DNA of 35,626 bases from Rossellomorea aquimaris (GCF_000935355.1 NZ_JXZC01000017.1:1-35626), one strand, 5' to 3'; shown: positions 27,182 to 35,626, numbered from the stretch's first letter. Translations and numbers: made by a program. Notes: a model not told the origin generated them from the sequence alone.

Positions 27182-27463
27182 ATGAAGTCTACAGGTATTG
27201 TAAGAAAAGTTGATGAATTAGGTCGTGTCGTTATTCCAATCGAATTACGTCGTACATTAGGTATTGCTGAGAAAGATGCACTAGAAATCTATGTAGATGA
27301 CGAAAGAATCATTTTAAAGAAATATAAGCCAAGCATGACTTGCCAGATCACTGGTGAAGTTTCTGATGACAACATCAAGCTTGCTAACGGTAAATTGGTT
27401 CTTAGCCGTGAAGGTGCAGACCAATTACTAAAAGAAATCCAGGATTCACTACAAACGAAATAA
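27182..27463 (+). CDS. abrB: Transition-state regulator AbrB
   Basis: A 93-residue DNA-binding protein and the only plus-strand gene in the window. Residues 1-50 are the AbrB swapped-hairpin domain (MKSTGIVRKVDELGRVVIPIELRRTLGIAEKDALEIYVDDERIILKKY). Residues 54-93 are the multimerisation domain with the conserved Cys (MTCQITGEVSDDN). AbrB represses many transition-phase genes, spoVG among them, and falls when Spo0A-P rises. TGGAGGAG lies 9 nt before the ATG. It has a consensus promoter, Spo0A boxes and a strong downstream terminator. Confidence 0.98.
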   Translation: MKSTGIVRKVDELGRVVIPIELRRTLGIAEKDALEIYVDDERIILKKYKPSMTCQITGEVSDDNIKLANGKLVLSREGADQLLKEIQDSLQTK

Positions 27464-27480
27464 TTTGTTGTTGATATATT

Positions 27481-27517
27481 AAAGGACTGAGTCGACTTAG
27501 ACTCAGTCCTTTTTTTA
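27481..27517. terminator. Bidirectional terminator between abrB and rsmI
   Basis: GGACTGAGTC / GACTCAGTCC stem with 6-nt loop, a T-run on the plus-strand side and an A-run (T on the minus strand) on the other. Serves convergent abrB and rsmI. Confidence 0.9.
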
Positions 27518-27545
27518 TTTATTGATTTTGCATCCCTGAATCTTT

Positions 27546-28418
27546 TTATTCAACATGATAAGCTTGATATACTTCCCGTTTTGGAAGGGATCGTTCTTTA
27601 GAAACTTGTTTGATTGCCTCCTTAGAGGACAGGCTCTTTTCATTTACATAGTATTGAACATGCTCTTGAAGTGAGAGGCTGCTCCACCAGGCGTCTTCCT
27701 CTTCTTTTTCCAACGGACCTGCTCCTTCAATCAATAAGCAGAATTCGCCTCGTACTTCTCCATCGTTTGCCCATTCCATTACTTCTTCCAGGGATCCACG
27801 GATGAATTCCTCGAACTTCTTCGTGAGCTCACGACAGATGACAATATGTCTATTTCCCAAAGCCGCATATAATTCTTTTAATGTTTCTTTTAATCTGTGC
27901 GGTGATTCATACAGGATAAATGTATCTTCCAACGATCTTAGTGTTTCAAGCTCAGCTCTTTTGTCTTTTTTCCCTCTATGTAAAAATCCATAGAAATAAA
28001 ATGGCTGGGGACTTAAACCTGAAGCGATCAGAGCCGTTAGAGCGGCGTTCGCCCCCGGCAATGGAATGACAGCAATTTCGTGATCGATTGCTTCTTTCAC
28101 CAGTTCGTAACCAGGATCTGAGATCGATGGCATTCCTGCATCACTGACAAGGGCAACGAGCTCGCCTCTTTCCATTCGTTCAATCAGCTTCGGCCCGCTC
28201 GTTTCTTTGTTGTGCTCATGATAACTAATGATAGGCGTGTCAATTTCAAAGTAATTACATAATTTTTTCGTGTTTCGTGTATCTTCAGCTGCGATCACCG
28301 TCGCTTCCTTCATCATTCGAATGGCTCGAAACGTCATATCCTCTAAATTCCCGATCGGTGTAGGAACAAGATACAAGCTTCCTTTGACAGTATCTTGAAA
28401 GCTTTTTTGTTGGTTCAT
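27546..28418 (-). CDS. rsmI: 16S rRNA (cytidine-1402-2'-O)-methyltransferase RsmI
   Basis: A 290-residue SAM-dependent ribose methyltransferase of the tetrapyrrole-methylase fold, modifying C1402 of 16S rRNA. Motifs: GSLYLVPTPIGNLEDMTFRAI, AAEDTRNTKKLC, and VSDAGMPSISDPGYELV. Full family length. The ATG at 28418 is preferred since the GTG at 28428-28430 lies inside the AAGGTGAG ribosome site. It starts 24 bp after trmN6-like yabB, with no room for the yazA (GIY-YIG) gene that lies here in B. subtilis. Confidence 0.96.
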   Translation of the reverse strand: MNQQKSFQDTVKGSLYLVPTPIGNLEDMTFRAIRMMKEATVIAAEDTRNTKKLCNYFEIDTPIISYHEHNKETSGPKLIERMERGELVALVSDAGMPSISDPGYELVKEAIDHEIAVIPLPGANAALTALIASGLSPQPFYFYGFLHRGKKDKRAELETLRSLEDTFILYESPHRLKETLKELYAALGNRHIVICRELTKKFEEFIRGSLEEVMEWANDGEVRGEFCLLIEGAGPLEKEEEDAWWSSLSLQEHVQYYVNEKSLSSKEAIKQVSKERSLPKREVYQAYHVE

Positions 28419-28442
28419 TGAATAGCTCACCTTCTCATTTCG

Positions 28443-29198
28443 TTAGTCCTTATCTTCATTCTTTCCAAACAGCATATCATATACTTCCCGTGAATATTTG
28501 TTATGTTCATCATACACATAAAGGGGAGGAAGAATTTTTAGGTCCGGTTTCCCATCTTTTATTCCTTCTATTAAAATGGTGTTGGCTTCTCTCCCTGGCT
28601 TCGGATATACAAAGCGCAGCCGTTTCGGCTCGAGACGATGCTTCCTCATTAACGATAGGATGTCCATCAATCGGCCTGGACGATGGACGAAGGAAGCTTT
28701 TCCTCCTTGCTTCAGAAGATAGCTTGAAGCTTTAATGGTATCCTCAAGGGAACATAATATTTCATGACGGGCGATCGCATAGTGCTCGTTTACGTTTCTT
28801 TTATCACCGGGCGGAGTATTAAAGTATGGAGGATTACAGGTTACGACATCATAATGTGAATGATGAAGCAGCCGATCGATCTCCTTCACATCCCCGAGCT
28901 TCATCGATATTTGATTTTGACGATCATTATACTCGATACTTCTTTGTGCCATGTCAAAAAGTCGTTCCTGGATCTCCACACCTGTGATGTCCACATGTGT
29001 TCTCGCACTTAGTAATAAGGGGATGATGCCGTTACCGGAACATAGATCAACCACTTTACCTTTGTGAATCGGTAAATAGCTGAAATGGGCCAATAGGACA
29101 GCATCTGTTGAAAAGGAGAAAACAGATGGACTTTGAATGATCCTCATATTTTCAGCCAATAAATAATCTAAACGTTCATCTTCTTTTAACTCGACCAT
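28443..29198 (-). CDS. yabB: TrmN6-like tRNA/rRNA adenine-N6 methyltransferase (YabB)
   Basis: A 251-residue SAM-dependent methyltransferase. The SAM motif is [19 protein letters not shown] and the catalytic N-P-P-Y box is at N122-Y125 ([10 protein letters not shown]). The family contains TrmN6, which methylates A37 of tRNA-Val in E. coli; the target here is inferred, not proven. A terminator lies between it and yabA, so it is the first gene of a two-gene unit with rsmI. Confidence 0.88.
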   Translation of the reverse strand: MVELKEDERLDYLLAENMRIIQSPSVFSFSTDAVLLAHFSYLPIHKGKVVDLCSGNGIIPLLLSARTHVDITGVEIQERLFDMAQRSIEYNDRQNQISMKLGDVKEIDRLLHHSHYDVVTCNPPYFNTPPGDKRNVNEHYAIARHEILCSLEDTIKASSYLLKQGGKASFVHRPGRLMDILSLMRKHRLEPKRLRFVYPKPGREANTILIEGIKDGKPDLKILPPLYVYDEHNKYSREVYDMLFGKNEDKD

Positions 29199-29248
29199 AC
29201 CTTTCCTCCAGTTTTCTTCTATTATATGTTGTTACGGTTTAAATCACT

Positions 29249-29287
29249 AAAAAGGACCAATCCTTTTTTCATGGATCAGCCCTTTTT
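29249..29287 (-). terminator. Intrinsic terminator after yabA
   Basis: AAAGGGCTGATCC pairs with GGATTGGTCCTTT with several G-T pairs, and TTTTTAG follows on the minus strand. It separates yabA from yabB. Confidence 0.65.
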
Positions 29288-29320
29288 ATCTGTATGCTGT
29301 TCAGAAGAATGAAGAATTCC

Positions 29321-29695
29321 TCACTTCTTGTTCAAGAAAGAAAGACAGAATAAGCAATCTTCATCCTTCCGGGGACTTCCGAAGTGTATATTACAAATAT
29401 GAAATCCTTCCTGGTATAATCGAGCAAGGTTGTCATACCCTTCTCCAATATCCAGTGTTTTATCTTCTAAGTCTGACTCACTCGTTGTACCCGCATCGTT
29501 GTTTGTTTGTACCTTTTTTGGTGAGTTCTCTGTTTGTTCCAGTCTGCGGCGCAAATGCTCATTTTCAAGCTTCAGAGAGTTATTCTCTTCTAGCATTTCA
29601 GCTAGGCATTGTTTGAGCTCACCTAATTGATGATATAGATGACCAATTTGTTGTTCCATGTTACTGACTGAATCAAAGAACTCTTTTTTATCCAC
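29321..29695 (-). CDS. yabA: Replication initiation control protein YabA
   Basis: A 124-residue negative regulator of DnaA. Residues 5-58 form a coiled coil (heptad L/E/Q-rich), then a linker rich in Ser, Thr and Asp, and a C-terminal zinc-binding patch with His99, Cys101, Cys114 and Cys117 (HICNIH, DCLFC). In B. subtilis YabA links DnaA and DnaN. The start is GTG at 29695 with GGGGTG upstream. It lies 14 bp after ricT in the darA–yabA unit. Confidence 0.95.
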   Translation of the reverse strand: MDKKEFFDSVSNMEQQIGHLYHQLGELKQCLAEMLEENNSLKLENEHLRRRLEQTENSPKKVQTNNDAGTTSESDLEDKTLDIGEGYDNLARLYQEGFHICNIHFGSPRKDEDCLFCLSFLNKK

Positions 29696-29709
29696 GACAC
29701 TACACCCCG

Positions 29710-30537
29710 TTACTCTGTGGCTTGGAATGATACGGCACCCGCGTTCATAATTTCATCTAATGTGAATTCCAGAACCCGCTCTTCTTCTTTAATTTCCACT
29801 TGAAGAATACGTTCCAGAATATTAAGACCTACCACTTTACCTTTTCCATGAGGTGTCTTAATCACTTCTCCGATATCAGGTAATTCTTCTTTTGCTGCTT
29901 CATACTCATCGTTCTCGTATTTCAGACAGCACATTAATCGACCACATAAACCTGAGATCTTCGTCGGATTAAGGGATAGATTCTGATCCTTCGCCATCTT
30001 AATGGATACCGGTTCAAAATCCCCTAAAAAGGTTGAACAACATAGCATGCGGCCACAAGGACCAATACCACCCAGCATTTTCGCTTCGTCTCGAACGCCA
30101 ATCTGACGAAGTTCTATGCGCGTACGGAAAATGGAAGCTAGATCTTTTACCAGCTCTCGGAAATCAACTCGTCCATCAGCCGTAAAATAGAATATGACTT
30201 TATTTCGATCAAATGTATATTCTACATCTACCAATTTCATATCTAATTGATGCTGATTAATTTTATCACAACATACATTGTAGGCTTCCGTTGCAGATGA
30301 TTTATTCTCATCTACGATTAAACGATCTTTTTGATCAGCGATACGAATCACTTTTTTCAATGGAAGCACAACATCGTTTTCTCCTACTTGCTTTCTCTCT
30401 ACGACTACTTTTCCAAATTCGACTCCGCGGACGGTTTCAACGATCACATAGCAATCTTTGTGAATATCCAATTCACCCGGATCGAAATAATAGATTTTAC
30501 CCGCTTTTTTAAAGCGTACTCCTACAACATCGTACAA
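29710..30537 (-). CDS. ricT: RicT (YaaT), PSP1-domain subunit of the RNase Y specificity complex
   Basis: A 275-residue PSP1-domain protein with the Cys motifs of the RicAFT iron-sulphur complex ([19 protein letters not shown] and [18 protein letters not shown]). RicT works with RicA and RicF to guide RNase Y and supports Spo0A phosphorylation, competence and biofilm formation. Sequence is nearly that of B. subtilis YaaT throughout the central region. The start is TTG (GGGGTGAT upstream), giving [21 protein letters not shown]. It sits between holB and yabA. Confidence 0.96.
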   Translation of the reverse strand: MYDVVGVRFKKAGKIYYFDPGELDIHKDCYVIVETVRGVEFGKVVVERKQVGENDVVLPLKKVIRIADQKDRLIVDENKSSATEAYNVCCDKINQHQLDMKLVDVEYTFDRNKVIFYFTADGRVDFRELVKDLASIFRTRIELRQIGVRDEAKMLGGIGPCGRMLCCSTFLGDFEPVSIKMAKDQNLSLNPTKISGLCGRLMCCLKYENDEYEAAKEELPDIGEVIKTPHGKGKVVGLNILERILQVEIKEEERVLEFTLDEIMNAGAVSFQATE

Positions 30538-30544
30538 AGGACCA

Positions 30545-31528
30545 TCACCCCTGCAGTTTTAGCATAAGCTGTTCTACCAGCAGCTGCGAATTCATATTGG
30601 CGTTTAACTTGCGTTTTGCTTCAAGTATCGCCGTCATATTAGTAGAAAGACGATTTGTGGATACTTGAAGTGCGTTTGATTTCCAGTTTTCCTTTTGGTC
30701 CGGGTACACGAGCTGTTCTTCTTTTCCTAACTGGATATGAAGTAAGTCTTTATATATTAGAAGTAAAAGATCTAATGCTCGATCGACTTGATCTTTTTCT
30801 TTGAAGTGCTGTACAAAATCCTCTTGTATTTTGACCATTGCTTGGAAGGGACTTTTCTGGAGGACTTCATATAATTTTAACACTATTATTCTTGCTTGTG
30901 CAAACCACTCATTTTGACATATTTCTACAGCTTCCTCATAATGGTTCGTCAAGTTGGATGCAAGGGTTGCTAAATGAGGCTGAACCCCCTCTTCCAATAA
31001 TTGTTTTGTCAGCTGTTCTTTCGGCAACGGTTTAAAGGATATCGTCTGGCACCTGGAAAGAATGGTGGGCAAAATCCGATGAATATTTTCCGTGATAAGA
31101 ATCGCCGTTGTATCGGCTAATGGTTCTTCAAGAAACTTTAGTAGGCTATTAGCAGCATTGGCCGTCATCTTATCTCCATGAACGATAATGTAGATTTTCT
31201 TCTTGGATTCTACACCGGTTTTCGAAAATTCTTCTTGTAAACTTTTAATCTGATCCTTCTTGATCGAAAGACCGTCAGGCTCAACGACGTGAAGATCCGG
31301 ATGATTCCCATGATTAATCCTTTTGCAGTTCGAACAGCTTTCACAGGCCTTTCCATCTACGCGGTTTACACATAGCAATGCCTTCGCAAACAGGATGCTC
31401 ATTTCTTTCTTGCGTGTCCCTTTTTCACCCTCGAATAAATAAGCATGAGCGACACGATCCTTCACAATACTATTTTGAAGCATCTGAAGGACGACGGGCT
31501 GAAATGGTTGTATTTCTTCAAACAACAT
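30545..31528 (-). CDS. holB: DNA polymerase III delta-prime subunit
   Basis: A 327-residue clamp-loader subunit. An AAA+ nucleotide-fold N-terminus contains the degenerate P-loop LFEGEKGTRKKEM expected for delta-prime, and the zinc-binding Cys set (C53, C62, C65, C68 in CVNRVDGKACESCSNCKR). Sensor-like SRCQTISFKPL follows. The C-terminal part is helical. It lies 7 bp from ricT and 17 bp from yaaR in one cotranscribed group. Confidence 0.96.
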   Translation of the reverse strand: MLFEEIQPFQPVVLQMLQNSIVKDRVAHAYLFEGEKGTRKKEMSILFAKALLCVNRVDGKACESCSNCKRINHGNHPDLHVVEPDGLSIKKDQIKSLQEEFSKTGVESKKKIYIIVHGDKMTANAANSLLKFLEEPLADTTAILITENIHRILPTILSRCQTISFKPLPKEQLTKQLLEEGVQPHLATLASNLTNHYEEAVEICQNEWFAQARIIVLKLYEVLQKSPFQAMVKIQEDFVQHFKEKDQVDRALDLLLLIYKDLLHIQLGKEEQLVYPDQKENWKSNALQVSTNRLSTNMTAILEAKRKLNANMNSQLLVEQLMLKLQG

Positions 31529-31545
31529 GTCTTAACATCACTCTC

Positions 31546-31986
31546 TTACATATAAAGATTAATAAGCAATCCCTTTATTTCACCGATTTTCCCCAGTATA
31601 TCAATGGAGTTCTTTTCTTTATCCAGTACATCTTCCGTCAGTTCAACAAGCTGTTGATCGATGGTTTCTACTATATTTAGCTTTCTGCCCTCACCATGCT
31701 GATTCCACGTATGAGATTGCTTCAAATCCATCCCGAAATCTACGGCCTCACGGACAAATTTCCTGACCAATGTTTTATATTTAGCAAGATCTTTAAAGGA
31801 TCTTGCTTGGGCTAAACGACTGCCAGTGTCCTGTATTGTGACAAGCAGTTTATTGAGCTGGTCCATATGCATTTTCTGATCATGCTTGTAAATAAGCTGA
31901 CCGAATTTAACTTGACCTGTCCCGTTAGATTTTTGGTCTTTTGCTACTTTATCTAAGGACACCCGATGGTCCTGGTTGATTTTCAT
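31546..31986 (-). CDS. yaaR: YaaR family protein (DUF327)
   Basis: A 146-residue helical protein of the YaaR/DUF327 family, of unknown function. The pattern is LNKLLVTIQDTGSRLAQARSFKDLAKYKTLVRKFVREAVDFGMDLKQSHTWNQHGEGRKLNIVETIDQQLVEL. The place between darA and holB is conserved in Bacillaceae. No catalytic motif is seen. The ATG is preceded by GTGAGGT. It is most likely cotranscribed with holB. Confidence 0.92.
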   Translation of the reverse strand: MKINQDHRVSLDKVAKDQKSNGTGQVKFGQLIYKHDQKMHMDQLNKLLVTIQDTGSRLAQARSFKDLAKYKTLVRKFVREAVDFGMDLKQSHTWNQHGEGRKLNIVETIDQQLVELTEDVLDKEKNSIDILGKIGEIKGLLINLYM

Positions 31987-32001
31987 AGATTGAACCTCAC
32001 T

Positions 32002-32334
<333 letters not shown>

Positions 32335-32408
32335 TCAATTCCTCCGTTTTAAAGCCATTTACTTCCTTCTATTATATCATTGAACAGCCCTGGCATACAC
32401 GCTTCGTA

Positions 32409-32460
32409 TAAAAAAGAGGCAGACTTCTTAGCACCAATTTTTGCTTAAGAGTCAGCCTCT
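32409..32460 (-). terminator. Intrinsic terminator of yaaO–tmk
   Basis: AGAGGC...GCCTCT outer arms with an interrupted inner stem around AAAAATTGG, then TTTTTTATA on the minus strand. Confidence 0.75.
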
Positions 32461-32506
32461 GCCTTTCAATCTATGTTGTTTTACCATTGTGCAGCATAAA
32501 AGAGAG

Positions 32507-33145
32507 CTATGAAGACTTGTTGAGGTAATTCGTTACGATTTTGTAAGCATCAGAAAACACAGCTTCTTTACTTTTGCTTGCATCGATGATTTGAATTCGA
32601 TCAGGGTATTGTTTAACCAGCTTCTGATACCCTTCCTGAACGCTTTCATGAAAGTCTACGGACTCGAGATCGAGCCGGTTCACTTCTCTTCCATTATGTT
32701 TCGCGATTCTCTTTAAGCCTTCTTCAGGATCAATATCAAAATACAGGGTTAGATCAGGCATCTTATCCTCAATCGCAAATTGATTGATGTTCATGACTTC
32801 TTCCATACCGATTCCACGCGCATTCCCTTGATACGCAAGAGAACTATCAATAAAACGGTCACAAATCACAATCTTTCCTTCATCAAGTGCGGGAATCACT
32901 TTTTCCACCAAATGCTGTCGTCTCGCTGCAGCATACAAAAGAGCTTCCGTCCGTTTATCCATTTCCGTGTTCTTTGTATTTAGTATCACTTCTCTAATCT
33001 GTTCAGCAATCGAAATGCCTCCAGGCTCCCTCGTCTGAATGACATCGAAGCCGTCTTGTACTAATTGATTATATAACTCAGTTAATATCGTTGATTTTCC
33101 GGCTCCCTCAGGACCTTCAACTGTAATAAACAATCCTTTTGACAT
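32507..33145 (-). CDS. tmk: Thymidylate kinase
   Basis: A 212-residue kinase that makes dTDP from dTMP. The P-loop is [11 protein letters not shown] (about residues 10-20), the DR motif [12 protein letters not shown] and the [15 protein letters not shown] segment are present. Length is the family norm. GGAGGG precedes ATG. It follows yaaO by 18 bp and precedes darA past a terminator, as in other Bacillaceae. Confidence 0.97.
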   Translation of the reverse strand: MSKGLFITVEGPEGAGKSTILTELYNQLVQDGFDVIQTREPGGISIAEQIREVILNTKNTEMDKRTEALLYAAARRQHLVEKVIPALDEGKIVICDRFIDSSLAYQGNARGIGMEEVMNINQFAIEDKMPDLTLYFDIDPEEGLKRIAKHNGREVNRLDLESVDFHESVQEGYQKLVKQYPDRIQIIDASKSKEAVFSDAYKIVTNYLNKSS

Positions 33146-33163
33146 ATCTTTCCCTCCACTTGC

Positions 33164-34579
33164 TTATCGGTACACAAACACACGGTTTTCATCTAAACGG
33201 TGATGACCTTGTATATTCGCCTGATTCTTTACATACTCTGTTAAACGCTCAATGGCATGAGAGGTGATTCGTTCTCCTGGAATCAACAGAGGAATTCCCG
33301 GTGGATAAGGAGTGACCATTCCTGCAGAAATCTCTCCTTCTGCCTCCTCAAGGGCAACGAGAAGTTCATCTTTCTCCTCCATATCTTCAAAGCTTAATGC
33401 CAGGGTAGTAAAATACTCATTGCTATTTGATCGATTTGATTCATGATTCGTTATCTTTTCTATTATCGGTTCATTCCCTAATGCCCTACGTATTCGACTG
33501 ATTGCTTCCTTATAAGGAAACGAAAGATTTTTTTTCAATAAAGGAAGAATCATTAGTATATAATCTGGATCTGCAAGCTCTGAGTATATCCCTTCTGACT
33601 CTAATAACTGTTGAAGAAAATACCCTGTCCTTCCCTCTAACTGAATGACAAGCTTGAGTGGGTCATGAGCCCGGTATACAATAAGCTGAGGATGAATCCC
33701 CTCTAACGCCTGTACAAACTCATTGACCACTTTAATATTCTGGTCCACATCCCCTTTAGTAAAAGTTCCGACATAGGATCTGGCATAATCAAGGGATGCC
33801 ATAATCGGATACGATGGACTACTTGATTGTAGCATAGTTAAATACTCTTTTACCTTACGTTCACTCACTCTGGAACTTGATATATGCAAATAAGAACCCA
33901 TCGTCAGGGCAGGGAGCATTTTATGAGCCGAATGGATGACAATATCTGCCCCGCATTCAATTGCAGACTTCGGAAAAGGTGTACCCAATGTAAAATGAGC
34001 TCCATGTGCCTCATCAATGATACACGTCACATCATGTTTATGTAATTCTTCGATTATCTTTTCGATATTAAAAGTGAACCCATAATAAGTCGGATAGGTC
34101 AGAACACACGCCTTCACGTCAGGGAATGCCTTCAATGCTTCCTTCAAAGCGTCGGGACGAATACCAAGAGCAGTGCCCTCGTCGTTCCATTCTGTTTCTA
34201 TTAATATAGGCACAGCCTTCGCAAGTTTGATTCCGTTCATTACCGACTTATGACAATTCCTTTGAACGAAAACGGGATCTCCCGGAGAACATGAAGCAAG
34301 AACTGCAGCAATATTCCCTACTGTACTCCCATTCACTAAAAAATAACTTTTCAACGTCCCATATACATCCGACAACAAGTCCTCAGCTTCAAGTATCGCC
34401 TCATGTGGATCATGCAAATCATCCAATCCGCTTAACTCAGTAACATCAGATTGATAAAATGGATCGCCTTTCATCAATAAACCATTTTTATGACCTGGCA
34501 CATGAAAAGAAATCGGCTTGGCAGACCGGTGCTTCTCTATCGCCTCAATAAGAGGGGTTCTCGTTTGATCTCGTTTCAT
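33164..34579 (-). CDS. yaaO: Orn/Lys/Arg decarboxylase-family PLP enzyme (YaaO)
   Basis: A 471-residue fold-type I PLP enzyme of the arginine/lysine/ornithine decarboxylase group. The PLP-binding lysine is Lys220 in IHSAHKMLPALTMGSYLH, with Asp189 in IIDEAHGAHFTLGTPFPKSA contacting the cofactor. The N-terminus has HVPGHKNG and the C-terminus the VTPYPPGIPLLIPGERI motif. The substrate cannot be decided from sequence; Arg, Lys and a non-decarboxylase role remain possible. GAGGAG lies 9 nt before ATG. It starts the unit with tmk; xpaC and yaaN, neighbours in B. subtilis, are missing. Confidence 0.92.
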   Translation of the reverse strand: MKRDQTRTPLIEAIEKHRSAKPISFHVPGHKNGLLMKGDPFYQSDVTELSGLDDLHDPHEAILEAEDLLSDVYGTLKSYFLVNGSTVGNIAAVLASCSPGDPVFVQRNCHKSVMNGIKLAKAVPILIETEWNDEGTALGIRPDALKEALKAFPDVKACVLTYPTYYGFTFNIEKIIEELHKHDVTCIIDEAHGAHFTLGTPFPKSAIECGADIVIHSAHKMLPALTMGSYLHISSSRVSERKVKEYLTMLQSSSPSYPIMASLDYARSYVGTFTKGDVDQNIKVVNEFVQALEGIHPQLIVYRAHDPLKLVIQLEGRTGYFLQQLLESEGIYSELADPDYILMILPLLKKNLSFPYKEAISRIRRALGNEPIIEKITNHESNRSNSNEYFTTLALSFEDMEEKDELLVALEEAEGEISAGMVTPYPPGIPLLIPGERITSHAIERLTEYVKNQANIQGHHRLDENRVFVYR

Positions 34580-34701
34580 TCTCTAAATCTCCTCAAAACA
34601 AATATCCATTCATATCGTAACACAACCGTGCAGTTCCATGCGTGAGGAAACAAGGAAAACTTATTAGTGTACGTAAGCTTTGCACGTAAACTATTAATAT
34701 C

Positions 34702-34738
34702 AAAAAAAAATCATAACCAAGTATACTTCCTGGTTATG
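34702..34738 (-). terminator. Intrinsic terminator of gin
   Basis: CATAACCA / TGGTTATG stem with an 11-nt loop, then ATTTTTTTTT on the minus strand. The stem begins at the gin stop codon. Confidence 0.9.
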
Positions 34739-34934
34739 AATAGATTTGAGGAGTATTCACTTTTTTTAATCTTTGAACAAATGTTTTATACAAAGGATCA
34801 TTCGTTTCTGTCTGAACCATTTCTTTCTCACACTCTGTGCAGATAAACGATGTGTATAGATGGATTCCGATTTCCTTTTCAACGTGACAAACGATACACT
34901 CTTCTAAAGCCGCCTTACGCTCCGGATTTAACAT
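34734..34934 (-). CDS. gin: Anti-sigma-G factor Gin (CsfB)
   Basis: A 66-residue zinc-binding protein with two CxxC pairs (C13/C16 and C32/C35) spaced like CsfB/Gin, and a C-terminal TPQIYS. Gin inhibits sigma-G and sigma-E to enforce compartment-specific timing. The ATG at 34934 is preferred because GGAGGTGG lies 8-11 nt upstream; the ATG at 34952 overlaps that site and has no ribosome site of its own, so the start is uncertain by 6 residues. A sigma-F-like promoter is nearby. Confidence 0.85.
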   Translation of the reverse strand: MLNPERKAALEECIVCHVEKEIGIHLYTSFICTECEKEMVQTETNDPLYKTFVQRLKKVNTPQIYS

Positions 34935-34957
34935 AGGGCTCTCCACCTCCATACAAC

Positions 34958-34988
34958 CTATTCTGCCTCAAAACCTCAAATTGTATAC
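34958..34988 (-). promoter_or_regulatory. Possible sigma-F promoter of gin
   Basis: On the minus strand GTATA (34984-34988) and GGCAGAATAG (34958-34967) are 16 bp apart. The -35 fits sigma-F, while the -10 has two mismatches to GGNRANAHTR. Confidence 0.35.
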
Positions 34989-35208
34989 ACCATTTCAAAC
35001 TTTCGAACTGACAGAATAATCAAGTGTAATTTATCTTATGTTACAATCGCCCAGTCTGTGTATGTCTCTATAAAAAAGATTGTGGAAAAAGATACGGGGG
35101 AGATTTAAGTGGGAAATGGTATGGGGCTAAGTTAGTTCAAAAGAAGAGTGGATATGGATTAGTAACTTTCATTTTTTGGGATTTGGCAAGTTAATCATTA
35201 ATGTGGTT

Positions 35209-35231
35209 GGGTAGGGTTGGGTTGGGTTGGG
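35209..35231 (+). repeat. G-quadruplex motif, five GGG tracts
   Basis: Five GGG runs are separated by 2-nt loops (TA, TT, TT, TT) on the plus strand. It fits the intramolecular G-quadruplex pattern and resembles short telomeric repeats. Confidence 0.75.
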
Positions 35232-35388
35232 TATGTGGTATGTTTGGCTTTGTTGGATAGAAAGCTATGAAGCTTATAAAATAGGTTGTTTTTTTGTAAA
35301 AATGTGACCAAACCTGGTCAATCCCCTTCTTTTTATTGCTGCTATTACCTTTTATTTAGGTATGGCTTTGACTTGATTTGTTATAATT

Positions 35389-35500
35389 GCGTCGTTTGGG
35401 ATGGTTATTGCGTCAATTTTTTATTTTATGCGTCGTTTTCGGCTTTTTTGCGTCATTTTTCCGTTTTATGCGTCGTTTTCGGCCTTTTATGCGTCGTTTA
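35389..35500 (+). repeat. Six-unit tandem array with GCGTC at 20-21 bp spacing
   Basis: GCGTC recurs at 35389, 35410, 35430, 35450, 35470 and 35491. Most units read GCGTCGTTTTCGG or GCGTCATTTTTCC followed by T-rich sequence. The spacing is 20 or 21 bp throughout. Confidence 0.8.
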
Positions 35501-35564
35501 CCAGTTATCACCTAATTATTCATAGTGAATACCCGCTGAATTAGATTCTCTGCTCAGCTGTATA

Positions 35565-35585
35565 GAGGATTGATGTTCAATCCTC
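35565..35585. other. Short perfect hairpin near the right edge
   Basis: GAGGATTGA / TCAATCCTC with a 3-nt loop. No T-run follows on either strand, so it is not a convincing terminator. Its role is unknown. Confidence 0.55.
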
Positions 35586-35603
35586 GAATTCAGAACTTAA
35601 TAC

Positions 35604-35626
35604 ACAAAAAAGAGTAACCCCTAAGA
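35604..35626 (-). terminator. Possible cut-off terminator at the window edge
   Basis: On the minus strand GGGGTTACTCTTTTTT looks like the right arm and T-tail of a hairpin whose other arm lies outside the window. Confidence 0.3.

Larger units (their letters stand above)
34953..35626. other. ORF-poor region upstream of gin with repeats and strand bias
   Basis: A 674-bp region without a credible gene. It contains the gin promoter region (to about 35,000), a strongly G/T-biased plus strand (about 35,090-35,510), a G-quadruplex motif and a 20-21 bp periodic array, and a short hairpin near the right edge. The last 20 bases may be half of an upstream terminator. Confidence 0.6.

Noticed and set aside
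35389..35500. CRISPR-like array
   Set aside because: Repeat units are only 5-13 bp conserved with 20-bp period and no distinct spacers; no cas genes nearby.
35286..35525. Plus-strand 79-residue ORF with hydrophobic, Cys/Tyr/Phe-rich sequence
   Set aside because: Its composition comes from the T-rich periodic array; no ribosome site and no family resemblance.
34953..35626. rRNA or tRNA gene near the right end
   Set aside because: No 5S, 16S, 23S or tRNA signature found; only a possible half terminator at the very edge.

Overview
The window is a piece of chromosome from a low-to-moderate GC, endospore-forming Bacillaceae bacterium. Gene content and order match the origin-proximal csfB–yabR stretch of Bacillus subtilis, shown here inverted. 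All protein genes except abrB lie on the minus strand, so transcription reads from high to low coordinates. Spore genes (spoVG, spoVT, sspF, yabG, yabP, yabQ, fin, gin) and promoter-like sites for sigma-H, -G, -B and possibly -F support a sporulating Bacillus relative. I cannot name the species.

In transcription order: gin (csfB), then yaaO–tmk, then darA–yaaR–holB–ricT–yabA (c-di-AMP sensor, clamp loader, RNase Y partner, replication control), then trmN6-like–rsmI (rRNA/tRNA methylation). abrB sits alone on the plus strand, divergent from metG, behind a consensus promoter and tandem Spo0A boxes. Next come metG, tatD-like yabD, yabE, rnmV–ksgA, yabG, veg, sspF, ispE, purR–ridA, spoVG, glmU–prs, ctc, pth, fin, mfd and spoVT. 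The last cluster is yabM–mazG–rqcP–yabP–yabQ–divIC, then yabR with its own consensus promoter, then a DinB-family gene. Compared with my recollection of B. subtilis, the GIY-YIG gene yazA is missing between trmN6 and rsmI, and xpaC–yaaN are missing between csfB and yaaO. No tRNA or rRNA gene was seen.

The genes join housekeeping functions (translation fidelity, nucleotide and wall precursors, transcription-coupled repair, septation) to control of entry into and progress through sporulation (AbrB, SpoVG, SpoVT, Fin, Gin). Most transcription units end in clear intrinsic terminators.

The most interesting non-coding material is: (1) a family of about 125-bp imperfect-palindrome repeats, three full copies plus a partial one upstream of glmU and one full plus one partial upstream of veg, whose stems change sequence between copies while keeping base pairing; (2) a 16-bp palindromic parS (ParB/Spo0J) site inside a 36-bp perfect palindrome that occupies the terminator position of metG; (3) an ORF-poor right end (about 35,080-35,626) with strong G/T strand bias, a telomere-like G-quadruplex motif and a six-unit array with 20-21 bp spacing; (4) extra Spo0A boxes in the metG–abrB interval. 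I see no new protein-coding system; the genes are ordinary core genes.
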